Positions 32,235-41,484 of a stretch of DNA of 64,000 nt are shown piece by piece. The position numbers and the translations under genes were made by a program. The notes beneath the pieces are model-generated. The model was given only the letters and a program-made list of their open reading frames with translations. It did no database searches and had not been told where the DNA came from. Numbering within the stretch: the stretch's first letter is position 1; the number at the start of each line of letters is the position of its first letter. The stretch lies in contig DBFVEH010000026.1 of the NCBI GenBank assembly GCA_048526005.1, forward strand, positions 161,253 through 225,252, written 5' to 3'. This DNA comes from QALR01 sp900552255. GTDB taxonomy: Bacteria; Bacillota; Clostridia; Oscillospirales; CAG-272.

Positions 32235-32375
32235 GATTTTTCCCCCATTCTTTCGTTAAAACGCCGAAATCCCGCCGCAAGCGGTTCTTCCTCGATCCAT
32301 TATTCCGGGCTGCCGACAGACAATTTTCCCGGATTTTTACGGTATGCCGATTTGTAATATCGAATCGATACAAAA

Positions 32376-32404
32376 ATCATATCACAAAAGCGAAACCGTG
32401 TCAA
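32376..32404 (-). promoter_or_regulatory. Promoter of the surface acylation cluster
   Basis: Minus strand: TTGACA (32399-32404), a 17-nt spacer, TATGAT (32376-32381). It leaves a leader of about 135 nt before the lipoprotein gene. Confidence 0.8.
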
Positions 32405-32508
32405 TTCCCCCCGGCGCCAAAATTCGAGGCGGCTTTTTAGCAAAAAAGACGAATTCCGTATCGTGTTCACGGATTTCCCGTCAGAATGAAATATCTTTGC
32501 CGTTCTTG

Positions 32509-32538
32509 TTGACTTTATCTTAAATTCTATGGTATGAT
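32509..32538 (+). promoter_or_regulatory. rplI operon promoter
   Basis: TTGACT (32509-32514), an 18-nt spacer, TATGAT (32533-32538). The remaining 32405-32508 stretch shows nothing recognisable. Confidence 0.7.
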
Positions 32539-32599
32539 AATATTATCTTAAACTTGTATCAATTTTATTATATATAAAAATATTGAGAGGACATGAACC

Positions 32600-33052
32600 A
32601 TGAAAGTAGTATTGCTTTGCGACGTCAAGGGACAGGGAAAAAAAGGAGAGGTCGTCAACGTATCGGACGGATACGCGAGAAATTTCCTGTTCCCCAAAAA
32701 CCTTGCGACACTCGCGGATAATAAAATCATGAACGAGCTGAAAGGCAAGGAGGAAGCGCGGCTCCGCCAAATCGAGCTGGAAAAGCAGGCGGCGCGCGCT
32801 ACGGCGGAAAAGCTTCAAGGCATCGTCGTGAAAATCGGGGCGCAGGCCGGCGCCGACGGCAAAATATACGGTTCCGTCACGACAAAGGAAATCGCGGAGC
32901 AGCTGGCCGCTCAGCACGAGATCGAAGTAGACCGCAGAAAGATCAATCTTGCCGATCCCATCAAAGCATTCGGCACCTATGCGCCCGAGATCAAGCTGTA
33001 TCCGGAAATCACCGGGAAAATCAACGTCATCGTCACCTCCTCGGGCAAATAA
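32600..33052 (+). CDS. rplI: Ribosomal protein bL9
   Basis: 150 residues. 'MKVVLLCDVKGQGKKGEVV' and 'DGYARNFLFPKNLA' are the bL9 N-terminal rRNA-binding domain. A long connecting helix rich in Glu, Lys and Arg follows, then the C-terminal domain with 'GKIYGSVTTKEIAEQL'. It begins a plus-strand unit with dnaB, the usual order. Confidence 0.97.
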   Translation: MKVVLLCDVKGQGKKGEVVNVSDGYARNFLFPKNLATLADNKIMNELKGKEEARLRQIELEKQAARATAEKLQGIVVKIGAQAGADGKIYGSVTTKEIAEQLAAQHEIEVDRRKINLADPIKAFGTYAPEIKLYPEITGKINVIVTSSGK

Positions 33053-33106
33053 CCGCGGTTTCAAAAACCTATATGCGCCGGTCAACACGGCGAAAGGGAG
33101 CTCCAT

Positions 33107-34438
33107 ATGGCTGAAAATCAAAGAAGTCTTCCGTGCGCGCTCGAAGCAGAGCAGTCCGTACTCGGCTCGATCCTGATCGATCCGAACTGCTTCGCAGACC
33201 TCACGGAAATCATACGCGGCGAGGATTTTTACCTCGAGGAACACGGCGAGATCTTCTACGCGATGTATGACCTTTTCTCGAAAAACAGAGAAATCGACCT
33301 CGTCACGCTGATCGATACGCTTGTTTCCCGCGGGATCTACAACGAGGAAGAAAGCAAAAAATACATCAAAATCATCGCGGAAACCGTGCCGTCCGCGTCC
33401 AATGTGCTCGATTATGCGCAGATCGTAAGGGAAAAAAGCCTCCTGCGCTCGCTCATTGCCGCGTCGGACGAAATCCGCGATATGGCGTTTTCCGCGCAGG
33501 GAGACGTAAAGGATATTATCGACAGCGCCGAGCAGAAGGTGTTCTCCATCGCGCAGGGCAGCGAGGCAAAGGGCTTCGTCCACATCAGAGAAGCGATCAG
33601 CCGCACCTATGCAAGGCTCGATCTGCTCGCCAAGGACAAAAGTGCGGCGTCGGGAACGCCGACGGGCTATTCCGCGCTCGACCGGACGCTCGTCGGGCTC
33701 GGCGAGGGCGATCTCGTGCTGGTCGGCGCGCGTCCCGGCATGGGAAAAACCAGCTTCGCCATGAATATAGCGGCCAATATCGCGAAGTCCACGAAAAAGA
33801 ATATCTGCGTTTTCTCGCTCGAAATGTCGGCGGAGCAGCTCGCCTCCCGCATGCTGTCGAGCGAGGCGCTCGTCGACAGCTATGCGATCCGCTCCGGAGA
33901 ACTGAATCCGGAGCAGTATAAAAAACTCGCGGATGCCGCGGCCGATCTTTCGGAATGCAACATTTTAATCGACGACACGACAGGGATCACCGTCACCAGA
34001 ATGAAAGCGAAGCTGCGCCGCGTCAAGAATCTCGGCCTTGTCATCGTGGACTATTTGCAGCTCATGCAAAGCGAACGCAAAACCGACAGCCGCGTGCTCG
34101 AGGTCGGAGACATCTCCCGCGGATTGAAGCTTCTCGCCAAGGATCTGAAAATCCCCGTCATCTGCTGCGCACAGCTCTCCCGCGGACCGGAAAGCCGCAC
34201 GGACAAGCGTCCGATGCTGTCCGACCTGCGCGACTCCGGCGCCATCGAGCAGGACGCCGATATCGTCCTGTTCCTCTACCGCGACGAATACTACAAGGAG
34301 CCCGGAGAGGGCGAGCAGAGCGTCGCGGAATGCATCGTGGCCAAAAACCGCCACGGCTCGACCGGGACCGTAAAGCTCGGCTGGGTCGGGCAGTTCACCA
34401 AATTCATCACGCAGGATTTCGAGCATGAAGAACCGTGA
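33107..34438 (+). CDS. dnaB: Replicative DNA helicase DnaB
   Basis: 443 residues. The N-terminal primase-interaction domain starts 'SLPCALEAEQSVLGSILID'. The RecA-type ATPase has Walker A 'GARPGMGKTSFAMNIA' near residue 207 and Walker B 'LVIVDYLQLM' near 313, and the arginine finger region is in 'LSRGPESRTDKRPMLSDLR'. It is a hexameric helicase that unwinds DNA at the fork. The tilS start overlaps its last codons by 14 nt. Confidence 0.97.
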   Translation: MAENQRSLPCALEAEQSVLGSILIDPNCFADLTEIIRGEDFYLEEHGEIFYAMYDLFSKNREIDLVTLIDTLVSRGIYNEEESKKYIKIIAETVPSASNVLDYAQIVREKSLLRSLIAASDEIRDMAFSAQGDVKDIIDSAEQKVFSIAQGSEAKGFVHIREAISRTYARLDLLAKDKSAASGTPTGYSALDRTLVGLGEGDLVLVGARPGMGKTSFAMNIAANIAKSTKKNICVFSLEMSAEQLASRMLSSEALVDSYAIRSGELNPEQYKKLADAAADLSECNILIDDTTGITVTRMKAKLRRVKNLGLVIVDYLQLMQSERKTDSRVLEVGDISRGLKLLAKDLKIPVICCAQLSRGPESRTDKRPMLSDLRDSGAIEQDADIVLFLYRDEYYKEPGEGEQSVAECIVAKNRHGSTGTVKLGWVGQFTKFITQDFEHEEP

Positions 34439-35786
34439 AGCCGCGCTGCTTCGTAAAATCAAAGACTTCTGCAAGTCTCACGATTTTTATGCGGACGGCA
34501 AAAAAACGCTCGTCGGCTTTTCCGGCGGCGCGGATTCCGTCTGCCTTGTTCACGCGCTCCATATCCTGCTCGGTCCCGACCGGCTCGCCGCCGTGCACAT
34601 CAATCATATGCTCCGCGGCGCCGAGGCCGACGCCGACGAGGCGTTCTGCCGGGATTTCTGTGCCAAGCTCGGCATCTCTTTTCATGCGAAAAAAATCGAC
34701 GTTTCGGCGATATGCGGCGGCACGGGCTTTGAAAAGGCCGCCCGCGATATCCGCTACGCCGTGTTCCGGGAGGAGGCCGAAAAGAACGGCTGCACCTCCG
34801 TTTCCCTTGCGCATACGGCGAGCGATAACCTCGAAACGGTGATTTTTCATCTTTGCCGCGGCACGGGACTTGCCGGACTTGCCGGCATTCCGCCGAAGCG
34901 TCCGCTCGGACATGTCACAGTCGTGCGGCCGCTCCTCTCCTGCACAAGAGAGGAAATCATGGCGTATATCGAAGAAAACGGCCTGTCCTATCGGACGGAT
35001 TCGACCAATTCCGACATCCGCTACACCCGGAATTTCATCCGGCATGAGATCGTACCGCTTCTCAAACAAATCAATCCCGCGGCGGAAGCGAACACGAGCG
35101 CCGCGGCGGCCACCGTCGCGGATGCAGCGGATTATCTCCACGCCGAAGCCGGTAAAATCACAGAAAAAAATCAGATCCGGACGGAGGCTCCCATAGGTCT
35201 GCTCTCTTCCCTGCCGCCCGCCCTGTTTTACGACCTGCTGAATATGATGTATCAAAACGCCGGCGGGGACACGCTTTATTCCGTCCAGGCGGAAGCCGTG
35301 CATAGGCTGATTCGTTCAGAAAAAAAAGGGCGTCATATCGAGCTGACAGGAGAGATCGTCGCCGCGGCCGACGGGGACATGCTCCGCCTCATGCCGAAAA
35401 GAGATTTTGAAAAAGAAGCCTGCGGCATCGATTTTTCCGTGTCTCTGCATATCGGTGAGAATCGGCTCCCCGGCGGAGGCATGCTTTATATAGGAGCCGT
35501 TCCCCCCACAGATTCGCTGAAAGCCGCGCGGTTTTCGGCGCATATCCGCCTGCCGGAAACCTCGCTCGCCTCTCTCTATGCAAGAGTTCGCCGTGAAGGC
35601 GAAGGCTATCGGACGGGCGGCATGACGCGCACTCTCAAAAAGCTGCTCTGCGGCGCGCCTCTCGCGGTCAAGCGATACCGCCCCGTGGTCTGCGATGCGG
35701 ACGGCATCCTTTGGTACCCCGGCGCCGGACTTGCCGACGGCAAAGCCTGCGGTGAGCTCATAGACGCTTTTTATCTTGAATTTTGA
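34425..35786 (+). CDS. tilS: tRNA(Ile)-lysidine synthase TilS
   Basis: 453 residues. The PP-loop ATPase motif 'VGFSGGADSVCLVHAL' lies near residue 27, and 'HINHMLRGAEADADEAFC' and 'RTDSTNSDIRYTRNFIRHEI' are TilS signatures. It makes lysidine at C34 of tRNA-Ile(CAU), switching its reading from AUG to AUA. Typically followed by hpt, as here. Confidence 0.95.
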   Translation: MKNREAALLRKIKDFCKSHDFYADGKKTLVGFSGGADSVCLVHALHILLGPDRLAAVHINHMLRGAEADADEAFCRDFCAKLGISFHAKKIDVSAICGGTGFEKAARDIRYAVFREEAEKNGCTSVSLAHTASDNLETVIFHLCRGTGLAGLAGIPPKRPLGHVTVVRPLLSCTREEIMAYIEENGLSYRTDSTNSDIRYTRNFIRHEIVPLLKQINPAAEANTSAAAATVADAADYLHAEAGKITEKNQIRTEAPIGLLSSLPPALFYDLLNMMYQNAGGDTLYSVQAEAVHRLIRSEKKGRHIELTGEIVAAADGDMLRLMPKRDFEKEACGIDFSVSLHIGENRLPGGGMLYIGAVPPTDSLKAARFSAHIRLPETSLASLYARVRREGEGYRTGGMTRTLKKLLCGAPLAVKRYRPVVCDADGILWYPGAGLADGKACGELIDAFYLEF

Positions 35787-35808
35787 CTTTTCCGAAAGGG
35801 ATAAAATC

Positions 35809-36357
35809 ATGGACCTACAACACGATATCGAAAAAATCCTCCTTTCCGAAGCGGAGCTTGGCGCCGTCGTTGAGAGCCTTGCCGTTCGCATAAGCCGCGA
35901 CTACGCGGACAAAAAGCTGCTTCTCATCGGCATTCTGAAAGGCTCCGTCGTCTTCATGGGCGATCTGATGAAAAAGCTGACGGTCCCCTCTCAAATCGAT
36001 TTTATGAAGGTTTCCTCCTACGGCTCCGGAACGCAGTCCTCGGGGAATCTGAAAATCACGCTCGATCTGCTCCGAAATGATTTGGACAGAACCGATATTC
36101 TCGTCGTTGAAGATATCATCGACAGCGGAAAGACGCTGGATGCGCTCACAAAAATGCTCGTATCCCGCGGCGCGCGCAGCGTCCGGACCTGCACGCTGCT
36201 CGACAAGCCGTCGCGCCGCGAGGTGGCGTTCACGCCGGATTACATAGGAGCGGAAATCCCAGACGAATTTGTCGTCGGTTACGGACTCGATTATGACGAG
36301 GATTACCGCACGCTCCCGTTCGTCGGCGTTCTGAAAAAAGAAATTTATCAAAAATAA
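35809..36357 (+). CDS. hpt: Hypoxanthine phosphoribosyltransferase
   Basis: 182 residues from the ATG at 35809, with GAAAGGG upstream. 'LLIGILKGSVVFMGDLMKKL' and the PRPP loop 'LVVEDIIDSGKTLDAL' near residue 100 are diagnostic, and 'PDEFVVGYGLDYDEDYR' is the base-binding end. It salvages hypoxanthine (and guanine) to nucleotides. In most Clostridia ftsH follows; here two exported proteins do. Confidence 0.95.
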   Translation: MDLQHDIEKILLSEAELGAVVESLAVRISRDYADKKLLLIGILKGSVVFMGDLMKKLTVPSQIDFMKVSSYGSGTQSSGNLKITLDLLRNDLDRTDILVVEDIIDSGKTLDALTKMLVSRGARSVRTCTLLDKPSRREVAFTPDYIGAEIPDEFVVGYGLDYDEDYRTLPFVGVLKKEIYQK

Positions 36358-36439
36358 GCACGGAGCATGAGAAAATCGGCGCATCCATTCGACAAAAGGA
36401 CAAAACCGCTTCCCAAGTATAAGAGAAAGGAATTCTGTC

Positions 36440-36658
36440 ATGAAAAAATGGATCGCGCCGTTTCTTGTTCTCGCGTTGGCCGTTCTGCTCATCGTCTGCG
36501 GAAAAGGAATCACGGAAAAAATTCTCGAAAGAAACGCGGACAAAACCAGCTTGGACAGGGAAATTCATCTGCCGCAGACGATACATTTCACAGCGGATCT
36601 CACAAATTCCCATGGGATTTGTGAAGCGATCGACGGCAGCACGTTCTTTCTCTTTTGA
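36440..36658 (+). CDS. Small membrane-anchored or exported protein, unknown
   Basis: 72 residues. An N-terminal hydrophobic segment (about 5-20) ends 'LIVCGKG', which could be a poor lipobox or a plain anchor, followed by about 50 polar residues. GAAAGGAATT precedes the ATG at good spacing. No family recognised. It is between hpt and a larger lipoprotein gene, all on the plus strand. Confidence 0.55.
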   Translation: MKKWIAPFLVLALAVLLIVCGKGITEKILERNADKTSLDREIHLPQTIHFTADLTNSHGICEAIDGSTFFLF

Positions 36659-36685
36659 CAGAAAACCGGCTGAAAGGAGCATCAT

Positions 36686-37885
36686 ATGAAAAAATTACTT
36701 TCCCTCTTTCTTATCGCATGCCTTTGTACCGTCCTGCTCTGCGCCTGCACGGAACAGCCGGCACCGCCTCCGCCGGGGACGGAAAACGTGCCCATAACCG
36801 ACGCCGACAGATCCGAAGACAGCACACCGGCGCAGTCGTCACAAAATACAGATACTCCTCCGATCGTCACCCAAGCCGATACCGAAACGGAAAATGGCGA
36901 AAAAACGCCGGATATCGTCTCCGGAGCTGAAATTTTGAGATTTCCCTATGACGACGGCATTCTGTTTGAGCAGCTCGGCGCGGCGGCATCCTCGCAGGAT
37001 ACGTCCGTCATACGGCTCCAAACCGAAGAAGAGTTCCGTGCGTTTTTGGAAAAGACGGAAGCTTTTATCCAGGAGAGGGGCGGATACGGATATGATTTCG
37101 ATGCGTCCCGCCTGTCGTCCGTATATGACAAAGCCTTTTTCGCGGAACGGTCGCTTCTCGTTTTTCAGCTTTCCGCAGAAAGCGGCTCCATCCGTTACCG
37201 CAATCCGGGCATTTCCTATGATGAAAGTACCGGCACCCTCACGGTGACGGTAGAAAAACGCATCCCTGCGGCCGGCACCTGCGATATGGCCTCATGGCTT
37301 TTGCTTGTACCGCTTGAAGCCGATATGGCGGAGGCAGAAAATATTTTGCTTTCGATGCTCGTGACGAGGGAAAGTGAGGATATTTCCGAGCCAACAAGCA
37401 TACAAAGCGATGCGGAAAGCGTCTATATCACCCGCATTTCCTATGTCGATCATGAAGAAGTATTAAACAACACCCCCTATGAAACGATATCCGCCAATAC
37501 CGGCACCGCATTTTCTCTGATGCGTTTTTCCCGCTGGGAGGAATTTTCCGCATGGAAAGAGGAAAACCTCCTTCCATATGAAAGCGCGAAAGGATACGGA
37601 CAGGACGGCCAAGCGATGAAGGCTGCCGCGGTTTTCGATGAAACTTTCTTTGAAGAAAACGCGCTTTTTGTCCTGCTTTGGAGTGAGTCAAGCGGCTCTT
37701 ATTCTCATGAGTTCCGGAGCGTTACATGCGACAAGGCCGGAGAGGTCACCGTCGTGGTGCAGACCACCCGTCCGCAGCTTCACACGGCGGACATGGCAAC
37801 ATGGATTCTGTTCCTGCCGATAAAGTCGGAATATGCCGACACGGAACCGGTCAATATTCTCATTTCGATTCAAAACACAAAATAA
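36686..37885 (+). CDS. Lipoprotein with a duplicated domain, unknown function
   Basis: 399 residues. Signal peptide with lipobox 'LLCACTEQ' (cysteine about residue 20), then a low-complexity Pro/Thr/Asp linker to about residue 75. Two related domains follow, at about 100-230 and 265-395. Each has an 'F-x-A/S' start helix, 'YDKAFFAERSLLVFQL' versus 'FDETFFEENALFVLLW', 'GTLTVTVEKRIPA' versus 'GEVTVVVQTTRP', then 'CDMASWLLLVPLEAD' versus 'ADMATWILFLPIKSE'. This shows an internal duplication. It is lipid-anchored outside the cell. No named family is recognised. AAAGGAG lies upstream of the ATG. Confidence 0.75.
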   Translation: MKKLLSLFLIACLCTVLLCACTEQPAPPPPGTENVPITDADRSEDSTPAQSSQNTDTPPIVTQADTETENGEKTPDIVSGAEILRFPYDDGILFEQLGAAASSQDTSVIRLQTEEEFRAFLEKTEAFIQERGGYGYDFDASRLSSVYDKAFFAERSLLVFQLSAESGSIRYRNPGISYDESTGTLTVTVEKRIPAAGTCDMASWLLLVPLEADMAEAENILLSMLVTRESEDISEPTSIQSDAESVYITRISYVDHEEVLNNTPYETISANTGTAFSLMRFSRWEEFSAWKEENLLPYESAKGYGQDGQAMKAAAVFDETFFEENALFVLLWSESSGSYSHEFRSVTCDKAGEVTVVVQTTRPQLHTADMATWILFLPIKSEYADTEPVNILISIQNTK

Positions 37886-37888
37886 CAG

Positions 37889-37918
37889 AAAAGAGAGCGT
37901 CTCCGCTCTCTTTTTTTA
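37889..37918 (+). terminator. Terminator of the rplI-dnaB-tilS-hpt unit
   Basis: AAAAGAGAGCG-tctc-CGCTCTCTTTTTTT. Convergent proS stops at 37919, directly after it. Confidence 0.9.
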
Positions 37919-39640
37919 TTATATCCGATATCTCGCAAGCTCGTTTTTCACGATTTCCGCGATCTTTTCCGTAGCCTGCGCAATCGGAAATTCTCCTTTC
38001 CACGATTTATCGCGGAAAGAAACCTCCACAACACCGCGCTCGCAGGTTTTCGGCGATACGACAGCGCGCACCGGGAGCCCGAACAGATCCGCGTCCGCGA
38101 ACATCGCGCCGGGGCGGATATTGCGGTCGTCATAGAGCACCTCGATCCCCGCCGACTGCAAGGCTTCATATAGACGATCCGCCGTCGCGCTCACGACCGC
38201 GTCGTCACAACGGAGATTGCAGATCTCCACCTGCCACGGGGCGATGGACATCGGCCAAATGGGTCCGTAATCGTCGTGGCTCTCCTGACAGATAGAAGCG
38301 CAAAGCCTTCCGACGCCGATGCCGTAGCAGCCCATGATCGGATTTTTTGCCTCTCCGTCCGCATCAAGATAGGTCATATCCATCGACTTTGTATATTTGG
38401 TTCCGAGCTGGAAGATGTTCCCGACCTCGATTCCCTTTTGAATGGTCATCACCGGTTTTCCGCAGACCGGGCATACCGCGCCCGCGTAAATTTTCGCGAC
38501 ATCGACATAATCGACATCTCCAATGTCGCGCGCGATGTCGAAGCCCGTATAATGATGATCCGTCTCGTTCGCGCCGCAGACAAGATCACAGGCTCCGGCA
38601 AGAGAACGATCCCAAACGACCGTGACCCCGTCGGGAAGTCCGAGCGCACCGATAAAGCCCGCGACGATGCCGCTCTCCTCCGTGATGACCGCCGGATGAA
38701 ATTCGCCCCCGAGAAAATTGCGCAGCTTGGTCTCATTGACGTCGAGGTCACCGCGGATAAAGACGACAATATAAGAATCATCCGCATTTTTCTGATAGAC
38801 GACGGCCTTGCAAAGCCGCGTTTCCTCCACGTCGAGGAATTTTGCCAAATCGTCGATGGTTTTCGCGCCGGGCGTATGGATTTTGGTGAGCGGCGCGTCC
38901 TTTATCTGCTCGTTTTTCACGATACATTCCGCCGCCTCCATATTCGCCTTATAGCCGCATTCCGGACAAATGGCGAGCGTATCCTCTCCGATTTCGGAAA
39001 GCAGCATGAATTCATGGGACACGCTGCCGCCCATCATGCCGGAATCCGATTTGACTGCGATGACGTTCTTCGCGCCGACACGGCGGAAAATGCGCTCATA
39101 CGCCTCGTAACAGCGCTCATAATAGGCCTCAAGATCCTCCTGCGACGTGTGGAACGAATAGGCGTCCTTCATGGTAAATTCACGAACACGGATCAGTCCC
39201 CCGCGCGCGCGCGGTTCGTCGCGGAATTTCGTCTGAATCTGATAAATCATGAACGGAAAATCCGCATAGGATTTCGCCGTATCGCGCGCAAGATGGACAG
39301 CCGCCTCCTCGTGCGTCATACCGAGCACCATATTGTTGCCGCCCCTGTCCTTAAAGCGCGCCATCTCGCTGCCGATGCTCGTATACCGGCCGGACTGCTC
39401 CCACAGCGACGCCGGCATCACCACGGGAAACAGCACCTCCTCGCCGTCGATGCGGTCCATCTCCTCACGGATGATTTTTTCGATTTTGGACGTGATACGC
39501 TTCGCCGGCGTAAACAGAGAGTAAATCCCGTTTCCCACATATTTCATATAGCCGCCGCGCATCATCAGCGCGTGGCTTGCAATCACACAGTCCTTCGGCG
39601 CTTCCTTGAAGCGTTCTCCGAGCATTTTGGCAACTTTCAT
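37919..39640 (-). CDS. proS: Prolyl-tRNA synthetase, bacterial type with editing domain
   Basis: 573 residues from the ATG at 39638-39640 behind CGGAGGG; an upstream in-frame extension runs through the promoter. Class II motifs appear in 'GMTHEEAAVHLAR', 'QTKFRDEPRARGGLIRVREF' and 'GCYGIGVGRL', with the INS editing insertion in the middle (about residues 230-370). The C-terminal anticodon-binding domain starts near 'IAPWQVEI'. It charges tRNA-Pro. The transcript has its own strong promoter. Confidence 0.96.
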   Translation of the reverse strand: MKVAKMLGERFKEAPKDCVIASHALMMRGGYMKYVGNGIYSLFTPAKRITSKIEKIIREEMDRIDGEEVLFPVVMPASLWEQSGRYTSIGSEMARFKDRGGNNMVLGMTHEEAAVHLARDTAKSYADFPFMIYQIQTKFRDEPRARGGLIRVREFTMKDAYSFHTSQEDLEAYYERCYEAYERIFRRVGAKNVIAVKSDSGMMGGSVSHEFMLLSEIGEDTLAICPECGYKANMEAAECIVKNEQIKDAPLTKIHTPGAKTIDDLAKFLDVEETRLCKAVVYQKNADDSYIVVFIRGDLDVNETKLRNFLGGEFHPAVITEESGIVAGFIGALGLPDGVTVVWDRSLAGACDLVCGANETDHHYTGFDIARDIGDVDYVDVAKIYAGAVCPVCGKPVMTIQKGIEVGNIFQLGTKYTKSMDMTYLDADGEAKNPIMGCYGIGVGRLCASICQESHDDYGPIWPMSIAPWQVEICNLRCDDAVVSATADRLYEALQSAGIEVLYDDRNIRPGAMFADADLFGLPVRAVVSPKTCERGVVEVSFRDKSWKGEFPIAQATEKIAEIVKNELARYRI

Positions 39641-39704
39641 TGATTCCCTCCGATGCTTTTCATTTCTTAAACAAAATCCAGTTTTTTCGCTTATATATAA
39701 TAGG

Positions 39705-39733
39705 ATTATATCATTGTGAGGAATCGATGTCAA
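39705..39733 (-). promoter_or_regulatory. proS promoter
   Basis: Minus strand: TTGACA (39728-39733), a 17-nt spacer, TATAAT (39705-39710). Confidence 0.9.
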
Positions 39734-39763
39734 GCGGATAAAAGAAATCCGGCAAGGAATTCC

Positions 39764-39795
39764 CAAAAAAAGCCTCCCGCCGCCGCGGGAGACTT
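39764..39795 (-). terminator. Terminator after the glycan/membrane cluster
   Basis: CTCCCGC-cgcc-GCGGGAG (39774-39791) with a minus-strand T-run from 39765-39771. Confidence 0.85.
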
Positions 39796-39819
39796 TTCAT
39801 TTTATCGTCAGATGTTGAT

Positions 39820-41457
39820 TTAAAAAAGGTTTTGGCTGAGCACCAAAATATAGTAATCGCCCGACCGAAAGGTGGAAAGCAGCGCCTGATAGGCAAGCAG
39901 CTCTTTATACATGTCGGTCGCTTTGAACGTCGTATATTCGCTCTCCGTGAGCATCAGGAAATACGTTTCCTGTCCTTCTTTGTCCTTATACCAAGTCTCC
40001 GACGACTGATAACGGTTGGGAGAAATGCCGGAGGCGCTCAGATTGATGTTTCTGACCTTGACCTTGCTGTCCGAAAGGAGCGTCGCGCGTCCCGCATTCC
40101 AAAAGGTAGCGTAGCCGTATGTCAAGCCGCGCGCTTCAAGCTCCTCCAATGTCACATAGATCGAATCGTCCCTGCCGTAGTCCGCCGGTATGGAGACGAT
40201 CGTTTTGACATTGACAAGGGAAAAAGCGAGGATCACCGCCATGATAAGCCCGCCTATCCGCTTGCCGACGATCTCGTTTTCACAAATCAGCCATTTGATG
40301 CACAGAAGCGTCGCAACAGCGGAGCTGCCGACAAAGGGCGTCAGCCGCCATGCCGCAACGGAGAGCATTCCGCAGATATAGCCGAACAAAATGACGGCCG
40401 TCAAAAGAACATGCGCAAGCAGCGCGATCTTCGTGTACCGATCGCGGATTCTGCGATACTGAAACAGGAGAACGACCGGACACACGAGCAGGAGAAGTGC
40501 GCCGGCAAGCTTTATCATCGTCAAAACAGAGGCAAAGGAGAACAAAGCGGCCGGCGTTTCAATGCCGAGAAGAGAAAAGTAATGCTCAAAAAAATTGCCC
40601 GCATTTTCATGCCAAGAGGAAACCGACGACCACAGAGAATAGGAATTTTCATAGTATGCGTCAATCTTGCCGAACTGCGTGATGACCGCCAGGATGGCAA
40701 GTCCCATAAGAGAGCCCAGTATCACGATGACGGCGATGATGTATTTTCTTCCGTTATTCCAAGAAATGAGCGGCGTTTCTTTGTCAAAAAAGGTATAGAG
40801 CGCAAGCGCCCCCAGCGCCGGCACGACCGTTATCGCCAGCACCTGAAAGCTGTCCGTGCCGCATCCGAGGCAGACGGCAAATAAAAGCGCCGACCAAACG
40901 ACGAGCCGCGACCGCTTTCCCTTCTCCCACGGACTGTCGAGGACCCGAAAAATCAGTCCGAGCAGGAGAAAAACAAGCAAAATGCCAAGGCTGTAATAGA
41001 TCGTATGCTCCCACATGATCTCGCGCAGCTTCTCCGAGCCGGACAAAATGAGCACGGTGGAAAACACCGCCGCAGCCGTCCATTTCCAGCCCCATTTCAT
41101 GGAACGGAAGAAAAACGCAAGCACAGCGCAGAAAAGGACGGCAAATATCGACATGCTGAGAATCTGCGCCGGCATCGAAAGCCCAAAGAGCGCGACCGCG
41201 GGCACCATCCATATAAAGGAGCCGAACGGCAGGATTGCCGCGTAATAAAAATCCTCGGCCAAAATTTTTCCGGATTCCAGCGCCGCGTTTGCCCACAGAA
41301 TCGAATCCGTGCAGTCGGAATGGAAATACCCCTCGGAGGGTCCGATGATGTAATAGAGAATCACGCCGAGCGACAAAAGAAAGAGCGGCAGGGCGACGAG
41401 AAGATCCGTCAGCCGCCGTTTCTCCCGGAGCTTTTGAAAATATGCAGCAAGCTTCAT
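39820..41457 (-). CDS. Polytopic membrane protein, possibly a lipid-linked glycosyltransferase
   Basis: 545 residues from the ATG with AAAGGG upstream (an ATG five codons earlier is weaker). About eleven membrane segments fill residues 20-410, and a soluble C-terminal part of about 130 residues ends the protein. The first outside loop contains 'EGYFHSDCTDSILWANAALE', with acidic residues placed as in GT-C glycosyltransferases, but no firm family match is evident. Neighbours are a flavin oxidoreductase and a GtrA protein, a combination found in surface-glycan gene sets. Function is not established. Confidence 0.7.
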   Translation of the reverse strand: MKLAAYFQKLREKRRLTDLLVALPLFLLSLGVILYYIIGPSEGYFHSDCTDSILWANAALESGKILAEDFYYAAILPFGSFIWMVPAVALFGLSMPAQILSMSIFAVLFCAVLAFFFRSMKWGWKWTAAAVFSTVLILSGSEKLREIMWEHTIYYSLGILLVFLLLGLIFRVLDSPWEKGKRSRLVVWSALLFAVCLGCGTDSFQVLAITVVPALGALALYTFFDKETPLISWNNGRKYIIAVIVILGSLMGLAILAVITQFGKIDAYYENSYSLWSSVSSWHENAGNFFEHYFSLLGIETPAALFSFASVLTMIKLAGALLLLVCPVVLLFQYRRIRDRYTKIALLAHVLLTAVILFGYICGMLSVAAWRLTPFVGSSAVATLLCIKWLICENEIVGKRIGGLIMAVILAFSLVNVKTIVSIPADYGRDDSIYVTLEELEARGLTYGYATFWNAGRATLLSDSKVKVRNINLSASGISPNRYQSSETWYKDKEGQETYFLMLTESEYTTFKATDMYKELLAYQALLSTFRSGDYYILVLSQNLF

Positions 41458-41484
41458 ATCGATCCCTTTCATATGAAAATCCCG

